This document shows, piece by piece, positions 40,548 through 48,755 of a stretch of 48,767 nt of DNA. The DNA is taken from assembly GCA_041477005.1 (NCBI GenBank), contig JBGOUJ010000003.1:1-48767 (forward strand), written 5' to 3'. The number at the start of each line of letters is the position of its first letter. Position 1 is the first letter of the stretch. The notes below the pieces were generated by a model. It was not told the DNA's origin, did no database searches, and saw only the letters and a program-made list of their open reading frames with translations. This stretch comes from JBGOUJ01 sp041477005 (lineage in GTDB: Bacteria > Acidobacteriota > Terriglobia > Bryobacterales > JACQDG01). The translations under genes and the position numbers were made by a program.

Positions 40548-43040
40548 GCCGGTGAGATTGTTTTGCCCTCGACGGCTCTGGAGCGCGAGGCGCCGGTGGC
40601 GGCGGTTTATCGCACGGCTCGGGCTACGGGGAAGGGGGAGCTCCGGATTCGGTGGAGCGACGCCTTGGGGCGAGTGATCGAAGACCGCAAAATGCCCGTG
40701 GAGCTGGCCGATGAGACCGACGTTGGTTTCACAATTGATCTGCGCCGCGCCGTGGCCATGAAGAACGAGCTGCAGGCGCACCTTTCCTTGGAAGGCGTCA
40801 ATAAGAAGGGCGCCAAGGACCACCGCGAAGAGGACGCCAGGATCGGATTCGTTGCCCGGCCGCCCTATCGCACCTGGTGGGACTACACCATGGTCATGTG
40901 GCAGCACTACCCGTCCCAGTCGCAGCCCGCCTTGAAACACTTGGGGTTCAACGCCAGCGAATGGGTCGGGCGGAACCGGAACCTGCCCGACTTCCTCCTC
41001 GACAACGACCTGCGCTGGTACGCCGAAAACATCGCCACCGATTTCTACTCCGAGTATCACCGCTACTATCCAGACCGTCCCAACCACTGGGCCTTTCTGC
41101 AGGCCAAGGAGCTTTACCAGAAAGATCCGTCGAGCCTGGAGGCGTTCAAGCGGCATCCCAGCCTTTCCGACCCCGTCTGGCTGCAGAAAATCCAGGACCG
41201 GCTGGTCGAAGCGGCCCGGATTCACTCGCCCTATCGGCCGGTGTTCTACAGCCTGGGGGACGAGAGCGGCATTGCCGACCTCGCGGCTTACTGGGACTTC
41301 GATTTCTCCGATCAGTCGCTCGCCGCGATGCGGGAGTGGCTCAAGCAGCGCTACGGCACGCTCGCCGCCTTGAACCGGCAGTGGGGGACGGACTTTGCCT
41401 CCTGGGACCTGGTCGCGCCGATGACCACCAACCAGGCCATGAAGCGCACCGATGAGAACTACTCCGCCTGGGCCGATCACAAGGAGTGGATGGACATCGC
41501 GTATTCCCGGGCGTTAAAGATGGGGACCGACGCCGTCCGCTCGGTCGATCCGGAGGCCTACGTCGGCATCGGCGGGGCCCAGATGCCGGGCTGGGGCGGC
41601 TACGACTACTACCGCATCAGCCGGGCGCTCAACGCCATCGAGCCCTACGACATCGGCAACAACATCGAGATTATCCGCTCGCTCAACCCGAGGATGGCCG
41701 TGGTCACGACCGCCTTCGCGCGCGGGCCGTGGGAAAAGCACCGGGTCTGGTACGAGCTGCTGCACGGCAACCGCGGCCTGGTCGTGTGGGACGAGAAGCA
41801 TGAATACGTCAATAAGGACGGCTCGACCGGCCCGCGCGGGCAGGAGGCCGAGCCTTACTACACCGAGCTGCGCAACGGCATCGCCTCGCTGCTGATGGCG
41901 AGCGAGCGGCAGGCCGACCCGATCGCCATCCATTATTCGCAATCGAGCATGCGCACCGAGTGGATGCTGGCGCAGCGGCCGAAGGGCGAGGCTTGGGTGA
42001 AGCGCAGCTCGTCTTCCGAGCGGCGGGACAGCGACTTCCTCCGGCTGCGGGAGTCGTTCTGCCGCCTGATCGAAGACCTCGGCTTGCAATACAACTTCGT
42101 GGCCTACGGTCAGATCGAGCAGGGCGAGCTGCTGAGAAAGGGCTATCGGGTCCTGATCCTGCCGCGATCGGCGTCGCTTTCGGAGGCCGAGGCGCAGGGC
42201 ATCCGGGAATTCGTCCACCAGGGCGGCGTCCTCCTCATCGATGGCGGCCAGCCCGGAGTTTATGACGAGCACAGCCGCAAGCTCGACAAACCTCAGCTCG
42301 CCGATCTGCCGGGCACGCCCGGCGCCGGCAAGGTATTCACGCTCACCGGCGACATCCTCAACTACCACCAGAACCGGCTGGCGGGCAAGGAAGGCGCGGC
42401 GCACGAGATGATGGGCAAGCTGCTCGGCGAGGCCGGCGTGCGGCCCGCATTTGCGGTTACCGACGCTTCAGGCCGGCCGGTAGTTGGGGTCGAGACCCAC
42501 GTCTTTCGCAACGGCGGCGTCACGATCGTGGCGCTGCTGAGCAATCCGCAACTGCGGGTGGACGAGCTCGGGCCGCCGGAGTTCCGCTCCAACAAGCGCT
42601 TCGAGAAACCCCAGTCGGTGAAGCTGACTCTGCCGGCCGAGCTCTACGCCTACGATCTCCGCCAGGCGAAGCCGCTGGGAAGAAAGAAGGAGTGGACCCT
42701 GGCGCTCGATCCCTACGAGCCGGCCATTTACGCCGTCTGGCCGGAGGCAGCTTCTCCGCTTCGCGTTCTTGCGCCGGCGCGCCTGGGCCGCGGCCAAACC
42801 GGCCGCATCGGCCTGAGCCTCTCCGCGGGCTCGCCGGCTGCGACCCACCTGTTCCATGTGGACGTCGTCGATCCCTCCGGTAAGCCGGTCCTGTATTACT
42901 CAGGCAATCTTCTTGCTCCGCGCGGCCGCGCGGCCAAGCCGCTTCCGCTGGCGGTCAATGACCCGGCGGGCAAATGGGAGATTCGGGTCAAAGACCTTCT
43001 CAGCGGTCAGACACAAACATCGGCGATCGAAGTATTTTGA
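40467..43040 (+). CDS. GH42-like beta-galactosidase-type glycosidase, with repeat-derived N-terminus
   Basis: 857 residues. After the N-terminus, the mature sequence begins EIVLPSTALEREAPVAAVYR with a beta-sandwich domain, then a TIM barrel with RTWWDYTMVMWQHYPSQSQP, WYAENIATDFYSEYHRYYPD, FYSLGDESGIADLAAYWDFD (Glu near 265, candidate acid/base) and SLAAMREWLKQRYGTLAALN followed by a Trp-Gly of the kind seen in GH42. A type 1 glutamine-amidotransferase-like trimerisation domain (YGQIEQGELLRKGYRVLILP, IREFVHQGGVLLIDGG) and a C-terminal beta domain follow. The ATG at 40467 is within a dispersed repeat, and GLSVFIGVHLWFPVFA, encoded by the repeat, looks like a signal peptide. The gene overlaps the convergent methyltransferase by 41 bp. 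Confidence 0.85.
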   Translation: MNTDEHRLKNAWGLSVFIGVHLWFPVFAGEIVLPSTALEREAPVAAVYRTARATGKGELRIRWSDALGRVIEDRKMPVELADETDVGFTIDLRRAVAMKNELQAHLSLEGVNKKGAKDHREEDARIGFVARPPYRTWWDYTMVMWQHYPSQSQPALKHLGFNASEWVGRNRNLPDFLLDNDLRWYAENIATDFYSEYHRYYPDRPNHWAFLQAKELYQKDPSSLEAFKRHPSLSDPVWLQKIQDRLVEAARIHSPYRPVFYSLGDESGIADLAAYWDFDFSDQSLAAMREWLKQRYGTLAALNRQWGTDFASWDLVAPMTTNQAMKRTDENYSAWADHKEWMDIAYSRALKMGTDAVRSVDPEAYVGIGGAQMPGWGGYDYYRISRALNAIEPYDIGNNIEIIRSLNPRMAVVTTAFARGPWEKHRVWYELLHGNRGLVVWDEKHEYVNKDGSTGPRGQEAEPYYTELRNGIASLLMASERQADPIAIHYSQSSMRTEWMLAQRPKGEAWVKRSSSSERRDSDFLRLRESFCRLIEDLGLQYNFVAYGQIEQGELLRKGYRVLILPRSASLSEAEAQGIREFVHQGGVLLIDGGQPGVYDEHSRKLDKPQLADLPGTPGAGKVFTLTGDILNYHQNRLAGKEGAAHEMMGKLLGEAGVRPAFAVTDASGRPVVGVETHVFRNGGVTIVALLSNPQLRVDELGPPEFRSNKRFEKPQSVKLTLPAELYAYDLRQAKPLGRKKEWTLALDPYEPAIYAVWPEAASPLRVLAPARLGRGQTGRIGLSLSAGSPAATHLFHVDVVDPSGKPVLYYSGNLLAPRGRAAKPLPLAVNDPAGKWEIRVKDLLSGQTQTSAIEVF

Positions 43041-44598
43041 CCCGCAATCGAGCAGAGGCTAAGGATTCCGACTCCAACCGGATGAGGCTGACATTGATGC
43101 CGTAGGGCCGGTCGTCGTTGGGGATACGGATCGTCGGCGCCACCCGTAGGTGCAGCGCGTACTCCGGCGCCGCCGGCAGATCTGCCTCAAAAATAAACGT
43201 GCCCGCAGCGCGCAGCCGGAGAGTTCCCACGAGCGCGCCGTTCGCAAACAGAGAGACCCGAACGATCCTGTGCTCGCGGAAGGAAGCTTCGGCCGCATGG
43301 CCGCGAACGCGCAGCCGGCACGGCCGGGTGGGATCGCGCGGGCGCAGGATCGCCGAGGCTTCGGCGCCCATCCAGCGATAGCGGCTGCCGTAAACACCGT
43401 CGAGGTCGTACCAGCCGGAACGGAGCTTGGTTTCGTGGCCGGGAAGGCTGAAATCGATGTTGTCATCGCGGTCGCCGGGATAGAGCTGGGCGCGCTCTTT
43501 CGACGGCAGCAGGTTGTAGACGCCGCCGTCATGGGCGGCCCGGTAAGAGCAGGCGGAGCAGTCGAGCGCGCCGTCGCCGTCGCGGTCGAGGCCTGCGCCG
43601 CAATCCGGGCACCGGAGCGCCCGCTCGAAGTGGTCGGGGTCGAAGGGAACTTCCTGGCGAGCGCCTGCCTTGCGGCAGATGCCGGTGATCGAGCCGCCCA
43701 ACAGCTCCGCCGCCAGCCCGTAAGACCGGCGCCGCTCGGCGCGCCACGCCAGGCGCTTCACCCAGCGTTCGGCCAGCCCGCGCTCGGGGACATCGACCAG
43801 AAACTGCGTCTCGGCGAAGTACCGCCCGGCCAGCCGCTTCCAGGCACGGGCGTCCAGGCCCTGGTTCCGCTCGATGCCGAAGAGTTGATCCTGGCGGGAG
43901 CCGATTGCGTCCTGCACCAGGTAGCCGAGCAACCCCAGGCGATGGAGCGTCCGCTCCCAGGGCTTCATCCGGCGCTCGTGAGGGCTTTGGTATAGGCGCA
44001 ACGAGAGCAAACGCCGCAGCGGCTCCTCGGCAAACAGGAATACGCCCCCCGGAGCCAGCACCCGCGCCACTTCCGCAAAGACCCGCTCCAGCCCGACGAA
44101 GTCGCCTAGCGTCTGATAGGCCGCCACCAGCCGCAAGGAGGCATCGCGAAACGGCAGGCGAGCCGCATCGCCGCCCAGGCGCACCGGCGCGCGCGTCAGT
44201 TCCCAGCGCTCCATCAACGCGATGCCGTGACGCAGGGCGCCGGTGGAAATGTCGAGGGCAAAGCCGCCGGCGCCGAAGCGATTGGCCAGCAGGTAGCTGG
44301 TGTGGCCGGCGTTGGCGCCGATTTCGAGGAAGGGTGTGAAGGGGCCGATCCAATCGGCGTATGCGGCGAGCACCGCCCCGCGCCGGATGTTCTCCTCGGC
44401 GTAGACGGCGATAGCCGTTTCCGGCTCGCCCAGCGAAGCGAAGCTGTGAAACTCGACCTCCGCCTGCTTGGCGCGAAGCGACTGCGCGACCACCCGGTCG
44501 TGCTCGAGCGAGTCCAGCAGCTTCTCGAGCGGTTGATTTGTCGATTTGTTGATTGACGATTGCCCCGAATCTGGCTCTTCAATCACCAAATCACTCAA
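43000..44598 (-). CDS. Class I SAM-dependent methyltransferase with zinc ribbon and C-terminal beta domain
   Basis: 532 residues. Methyltransferase motif I is FLEIGANAGHTSYLL (about 90-104), followed by DISTGALRHGIALMER, GDAARLPFRDASLRLVAAYQ and EVARVLAPGGVFLFAEEPLR. A zinc ribbon CPDCGAGLDRDGDGALDCSA (two CxxC pairs) sits at about 331-352 and a beta-rich domain follows (CRLRVRGHAAEASFREHR, GTLRLRAAGTFIFEADLPA). The arrangement suggests modification of a cell-surface glycan or lipid, unproven. The first 24 residues (MSDLVIEEPDSGQSSINKST) come from a short-word repeat and may not be the true start; no better ATG precedes the motif. The 3' end overlaps the GH42-like gene by 41 bp. Confidence 0.82.
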   Translation of the reverse strand: MSDLVIEEPDSGQSSINKSTNQPLEKLLDSLEHDRVVAQSLRAKQAEVEFHSFASLGEPETAIAVYAEENIRRGAVLAAYADWIGPFTPFLEIGANAGHTSYLLANRFGAGGFALDISTGALRHGIALMERWELTRAPVRLGGDAARLPFRDASLRLVAAYQTLGDFVGLERVFAEVARVLAPGGVFLFAEEPLRRLLSLRLYQSPHERRMKPWERTLHRLGLLGYLVQDAIGSRQDQLFGIERNQGLDARAWKRLAGRYFAETQFLVDVPERGLAERWVKRLAWRAERRRSYGLAAELLGGSITGICRKAGARQEVPFDPDHFERALRCPDCGAGLDRDGDGALDCSACSYRAAHDGGVYNLLPSKERAQLYPGDRDDNIDFSLPGHETKLRSGWYDLDGVYGSRYRWMGAEASAILRPRDPTRPCRLRVRGHAAEASFREHRIVRVSLFANGALVGTLRLRAAGTFIFEADLPAAPEYALHLRVAPTIRIPNDDRPYGINVSLIRLESESLASARLRVKILRSPMFVSDR

Positions 44599-44616
44599 TC
44601 ATCCGATCAACAGGTC
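44526..44616. repeat. Inverted short-word repeat (CAAATCAACAAATCG family), partly coding
   Basis: Left half words GGTTGATTTGTCGATTTGTT; right half words CAATCACCAAATCACTCAAT and CATCCGATCAACAGG. Same family as 22962-23002 and 24284-24316, here with complementary arms. The N-terminus of the methyltransferase (44598) is encoded inside it and the ATPase stop (44615) lies at its edge. Confidence 0.7.
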
Positions 44617-45349
44617 ACTGGACCCGTTCGTCTTTTTCCACTTTGCCGTCGCGGATCTGGATGATGCGGTGGGCGTGGAGGGCGATGTCGTGCTCGTGGG
44701 TCACCAGCACGATCGTGTTGCCCTGCTGGTGCAGGCGCGCGAACAGGCCCATGATTTCGTTGCCGGTGGCCGAGTCGAGATTGCCCGTGGGCTCGTCGGC
44801 GAGCAGGATGGCGGGGTCGTTCACCAGCGCCCGGGCGACGGCCACGCGCTGGCGCTGGCCGCCGGACAGCTCGTTGGGCTTGTGGTACATGCGGTCCTGG
44901 AGGTCCACTTGGGCCAGAGCGCGCTTGGCGCGCTCGATGCGCTCGTCGGCGGGCGTGCCGTTGTAGATCAAGGGCAGCTCGACGTTGTGCAATGCCGAGG
45001 CGCGCGCCAGCAGGTTGAAGGTCTGAAACACGAAGCCGATTTCCTTGTTCCGAATGCGCGCCAGCTCGTCGTCCGTCAAGTCGCTGACCAGGTTCCCGTT
45101 GATGTAGTACCGTCCGGAGCTCGCCGTATCCAGGCACCCGATCAGGTTCATCAGGGTCGATTTCCCGGAGCCGGACGGTCCCATGATGGCTACGTATTCG
45201 CCCCTCTTGATCTCGACCGAAACGCCGGAAACCGCGTGGATCTGCTCCGACCCCATGATATAGGTCTTCCACAGATCGTAAGTCCGGATGACGATCCCCT
45301 GCTGCCGCAACTGCTCGCCGGCATCCTGCTCGTAAACCGCCGTGGCCAT
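44615..45349 (-). CDS. ABC transporter ATP-binding protein (MacB/LolD-type)
   Basis: A 244-residue ATPase with Walker A GPSGSGKST (about 56-64), Q-loop FVFQTFNLLARAS, signature LSGGQRQRVAVARAL, Walker B ILLADEPTGNLDS and switch His in LVTHEHDI. The sequence HAVSGVSVEIKRGEYVAIMG is typical of MacB/LolD/FtsE-type type VII ABC systems. It follows the HlyD/MacA-like gene after 2 nt, so the two are co-transcribed. A matching FtsX-like permease would normally follow, but the next gene is a methyltransferase on the same strand. The permease must be elsewhere or absent. Confidence 0.93.
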   Translation of the reverse strand: MATAVYEQDAGEQLRQQGIVIRTYDLWKTYIMGSEQIHAVSGVSVEIKRGEYVAIMGPSGSGKSTLMNLIGCLDTASSGRYYINGNLVSDLTDDELARIRNKEIGFVFQTFNLLARASALHNVELPLIYNGTPADERIERAKRALAQVDLQDRMYHKPNELSGGQRQRVAVARALVNDPAILLADEPTGNLDSATGNEIMGLFARLHQQGNTIVLVTHEHDIALHAHRIIQIRDGKVEKDERVQ

Positions 45350-45351
45350 CG

Positions 45352-46794
45352 CTACTTGGTTTCCTCTTCTTTCTTGGGCGCCTTGTTGTCCACCTTCACC
45401 GCCGTTTCGGGCCGGATCGTGCGCAGCACCTTGTAAGAGCCGGTGATGATCTCTTCGTTCTCCTGCACCCCGTCGAGCACCTCGATGTCCGACGCCCCGG
45501 TGATGCCCGTGGCCACCTTGCGGAAGGCGGCCTTTTTATCGCTCGCGATCGCGAACACTCCCTGGATCTCTTCCTTCTTCTTGTCCTTGCCGGAAGGCGG
45601 AGGAGCGTAGCTCTTGTCGGCGGCCTGGACGCCTCCGGAGGTTTTCTTTTTCGGCTCGAGATCCGCCGCCGTGCGGATGGTCAGCGACTGGATGGGGACG
45701 GTCAGGGCGCGCTGGCGCGTGGCGGTGGTGATCTTGGCAGTGCAAGAGAGCCCGGGGCGGATCTCATCGGGTGGATTGTCGAGGGCGATCACCACCTTGA
45801 AATCCTTCGCTTCCTGGCTGGAGATGTTGCTTTGTGAGGCCGCCAAGCCGCTCGAGCGGAGAAGCGCCGTATTACCGATCTCGATCACGTGGCCTTTCAA
45901 GCTCTTGTTGAGGATCGCGTCCACGGTGACTTCGGCCGCCTGCTGGAGCTTCACGTTGACGATATCGGTCTCGTCCACCCGCACCTCGGCGGTGATCAGC
46001 GACATGTCGGCGATGGTCATGATCAGGCTGGAAGGCGAGTTCTGTATGCCGGGGACCACGGTTTCGCCCACGCGCACGGGGAGGTTGGTCACGATGCCGT
46101 CGAGCGGCGCCATCGAGTAGTATTTTTGCAGCACGTCGGAGACGCGGGTCAGGTTGGCCTGCAACTGCTCGACGCGCCGGCGTGAGGACTCGCGCTGGGC
46201 GATCACCTGGTCGATCAGCGCCTGGTTCTGCGAAACGCGCGCTTCGGCTTCCGCCACGCCGGCTACCGCTGAGTCACAGTCGGCCTTGCGCGTGTCGTAA
46301 TCCTGCTTGGGGATGAGCTGGTCCTGCCACAACTGCTTGGCGCGCTCGAAGTTGATCGCGGCCTTCTCGGCATCGGCCTTGGTCCGGGTGAGCGTCGCCC
46401 GCACGGTCCGCAGGTTTTCTTGCGCCGACTTGATGCCCGCGTCAGCGGCGATCAGGTCGGCCTCCGCCGTCTTGAGCATGGCCTGCTGCGCGTTCACGTC
46501 GGCCGCCGGCTGCACGGTTTCGAGCTTCGCCAGCAATGCGCCTTTCTTGACCCGGTCGCCTTCCTTGACCAGGATGTCGGTGAGCATCCCGATATTCTGG
46601 GCGCCGACGTTGATGTAGTTGCGAGGCTTGATTTCGCCGGAAGCGGTGACTTGAGACACCAAGTCCTGCCGGGCCACGCGGCCGGTCTGAACCGTGACAA
46701 TCCCCTGCTGGCTGTAACGAATGCTGCCGTAGACGATGCCGCCTAACAGCGCAACCGCCAGCACGCCCAGCAGTATTTTGGTGCCCTTCTTCAT
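45352..46794 (-). CDS. HlyD/MacA-family periplasmic adaptor (efflux membrane-fusion protein)
   Basis: 480 residues with one N-terminal transmembrane anchor (about 6-24, KILLGVLAVALLGGIVYGSI). It has a lipoyl-like half (GRVARQDLVSQVTASGEIKP, VGAQNIGMLTDILVKEGDRV), a long helical hairpin (about 80-210), a second lipoyl half (SMAPLDGIVTNLPVRVGETV) and beta-barrel and membrane-proximal domains (DNPPDEIRPGLSCTAKITTA). The ribosome binding site AGGAGAGG is 5 nt before ATG. It links an inner-membrane ABC transporter with the outer-membrane channel. Two nt separate it from its ATPase. A divergent intergenic region, with TAAAAT near 46898-46903 as possible -10, lies upstream. Confidence 0.9.
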   Translation of the reverse strand: MKKGTKILLGVLAVALLGGIVYGSIRYSQQGIVTVQTGRVARQDLVSQVTASGEIKPRNYINVGAQNIGMLTDILVKEGDRVKKGALLAKLETVQPAADVNAQQAMLKTAEADLIAADAGIKSAQENLRTVRATLTRTKADAEKAAINFERAKQLWQDQLIPKQDYDTRKADCDSAVAGVAEAEARVSQNQALIDQVIAQRESSRRRVEQLQANLTRVSDVLQKYYSMAPLDGIVTNLPVRVGETVVPGIQNSPSSLIMTIADMSLITAEVRVDETDIVNVKLQQAAEVTVDAILNKSLKGHVIEIGNTALLRSSGLAASQSNISSQEAKDFKVVIALDNPPDEIRPGLSCTAKITTATRQRALTVPIQSLTIRTAADLEPKKKTSGGVQAADKSYAPPPSGKDKKKEEIQGVFAIASDKKAAFRKVATGITGASDIEVLDGVQENEEIITGSYKVLRTIRPETAVKVDNKAPKKEEETK

Positions 46795-46969
46795 CCAGCC
46801 TCTCCTGTTTTGACGGCGGCCGGACCGGCTCTACCGCCACCTACCCAGAAAAGAAGACGCGGATACCCGCGAAAAGTTCCCAGGAGTTCACGCATTATTT
46901 TAACATACGGGCTGCACCAGCCGCCTTCCAACCCGCAGCACGTGCAGCACGTGAAGCAACCGCACAGTG

Positions 46970-46978
46970 TGCTATCCT
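46970..46978 (+). promoter_or_regulatory. Extended -10 element of the secreted TldD-like gene
   Basis: TGCTATCCT (TG-n-TATCCT) ends 10 nt before the ATG at 46989. No ribosome binding site is present between, so the mRNA may have a leader of about 4 nt. Confidence 0.4.
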
Positions 46979-46988
46979 GGCCGCAGAA

Positions 46989-48686
46989 ATGGGTCCTTCG
47001 CCAAAGCGGATGGGGCTGGTCGCCGTCTTGCTGCTGGTCTTTGTGGCTGCCGGCGCTCCCTCCGCCGAAGAGCCGTTTCTGGTTCGGGTGATGAAGGAGG
47101 AGCTCAACCGCTCCTTCCAGATCTTGCGGCAGAAAGCGGACCCGCCCCCTTACTTCATCAGTTACGAAATCACTGAGCAGCAGACCCGCAGCCTTTCGGC
47201 CGGCTTGGGGACGCTGCTGAACGACTCGCAAAGCCATTCCCGCCTGCTCGACGTGACCGTGCGCGTGGGGGATTACAAGCTCGACAACTACCACCGGCTC
47301 CGCGGCGCGGGGGGCGGCGGCGGGGGGGGCGGGGCGCTGACCGTGAGCCTGGACGACGACGCCGACTCGCTGAAAGCCTCTCTGTGGGCCCATACCGACC
47401 GCAAATACCGGCAGGCCGCCGAGCGGCTGACGCGCATCAAGACCAACCGCACGGTCAAGGTCGAGGAAGAGGACACGTCGGACGATTTCTCCCGCGAGGA
47501 GCCGGCCGTGTGGTTCGGCGGCCGCGCCAGCCTGGCCATCTCCGAACAGCAGTGGGCCGAGCGCCTGAAAAAACTTTCCGCCGCCTTCCGCTCCCATCCC
47601 CAGGTGCTCACCTCGCGGGTAACCCTGCACGCCGAGAGCCACAATGCGTCGCTGGTGAATACCGAGGGTACGGCGGTCCAGCAGGGTCGCAACTTCCTGC
47701 GGCTGACGATCAGCGCCGCCGCCCGCGCCGCCGACGGGATGAACCTGGAGCGCTACGAAAGCCTGGATGCGGCCGATCAAGCCGGTTTCCCGCCCGACGA
47801 GCAGATCCTGGCGCTCCTCGAAACCATGGCGCGCGATCTCGAGCACTTGCGCGCCGCTCCGGTCGCCGAGCCGTTCGTCGGCCCGGCCATTCTGAGCGGC
47901 CGCGCCAGCGGCGTGTTCTTTCACGAGATCCTGGGCCACCGCATCGAAGGACACCGCCAGAAGGACGAGGCCGAGGGCCAGACCTTCGCCAAGAAACTCG
48001 GCGAGCCGATCCTGCCGCCGTTCCTCTCGGTCGTTTTCGATCCGACCTTGAAGAAGCTCGACGCCGCCGAGCTGAACGGTTGGTATGACTACGACGATGA
48101 GGGCGTGAAGGCCCGGCGCGTGGCGGTGGTCGAGCAGGGCATCCTGAAAAGTTTCCTGATGACCCGCTCTCCGGTGGCCGCCGTGGCCCGGTCGAACGGC
48201 CACGCCCGCCGCCAGCCCGGCCTGGAAGTGGTCGCGCGGCAGTCGAACCTGCTGGTCGAATCCTCGCGCCGCGTCCCGGATGAGGAACTGCGCCGGCTGC
48301 TGGTCGCCGAGGTCCGCAAGCAGAACAAGCCTTACGGCCTCTACTTTCACGACATCCAGGGCGGCTTCACCACCACCGGCCGCGCCGGCCTGCAAGCCTT
48401 CAAGGTGATCCCGCTGGTGGTCTACCGCGTTTACGCCGACGGACGTCCCGACGAGCTCATCCGCGGCGTCGACGTCGTGGGCACGCCGCTCTCCGCCTTC
48501 GCCAAGATCCTGGCCACGTCGGACCACACCGAGGTCTTCAACGGGTATTGCGGAGCGGAATCGGGCAGCGTTCCCGTGTCGGCGATTTCGCCCGCCATCC
48601 TGGTTTCCGAGATGGAGATCGAGAAGCAGCGCAAAGCGCAGGACCGCCCGCCGCTGCTGCCGCCGCCGGAGGAATTGAGGAATTGA
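46989..48686 (+). CDS. Secreted TldD/PmbA-family metalloprotease
   Basis: 565 residues. Unlike the cytoplasmic pair at 24320-27257, it has a Sec signal peptide (RMGLVAVLLLVFVAAGAPSA), so it is exported. The HExxxH zinc motif HEILGH is at 312-317, followed by RIEGHRQKDEAEGQTFAKKL. Its N-terminal half contains FISYEITEQQTRSLSAGLGT, and a Gly-rich stretch of about 8 Gly lies near 104-111; the C-terminal part has YDYDDEGVKARRVAVVEQGI and FHDIQGGFTTTGRAGLQAFK. It is catalytic in appearance; no TldE-like partner is within the window, though one could lie beyond its right edge. The stop codon is supplied by a GAATTGAG tandem repeat. Divergent from the HlyD-ABC operon. Confidence 0.9.
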   Translation: MGPSPKRMGLVAVLLLVFVAAGAPSAEEPFLVRVMKEELNRSFQILRQKADPPPYFISYEITEQQTRSLSAGLGTLLNDSQSHSRLLDVTVRVGDYKLDNYHRLRGAGGGGGGGGALTVSLDDDADSLKASLWAHTDRKYRQAAERLTRIKTNRTVKVEEEDTSDDFSREEPAVWFGGRASLAISEQQWAERLKKLSAAFRSHPQVLTSRVTLHAESHNASLVNTEGTAVQQGRNFLRLTISAAARAADGMNLERYESLDAADQAGFPPDEQILALLETMARDLEHLRAAPVAEPFVGPAILSGRASGVFFHEILGHRIEGHRQKDEAEGQTFAKKLGEPILPPFLSVVFDPTLKKLDAAELNGWYDYDDEGVKARRVAVVEQGILKSFLMTRSPVAAVARSNGHARRQPGLEVVARQSNLLVESSRRVPDEELRRLLVAEVRKQNKPYGLYFHDIQGGFTTTGRAGLQAFKVIPLVVYRVYADGRPDELIRGVDVVGTPLSAFAKILATSDHTEVFNGYCGAESGSVPVSAISPAILVSEMEIEKQRKAQDRPPLLPPPEELRN

Positions 48687-48755
48687 GGAATTGAGGAATT
48701 GAGAAATGAAGATCCGGAGAAATTGAGGAATTGAGGAATTGAGGAATGAAGATCC
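48671..48755 (+). repeat. Tandem GAATTGAG repeats in two blocks
   Basis: A run of GAATTGAG 8-mers, ending AAATGAAGATCC, occurs twice in tandem; the first block overlaps the end of the TldD-like gene and gives its last codons (EELRN) and stop. Same words as the inverted repeat at 25776-25903. The repeat reaches almost to the edge of the window. Confidence 0.8.
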
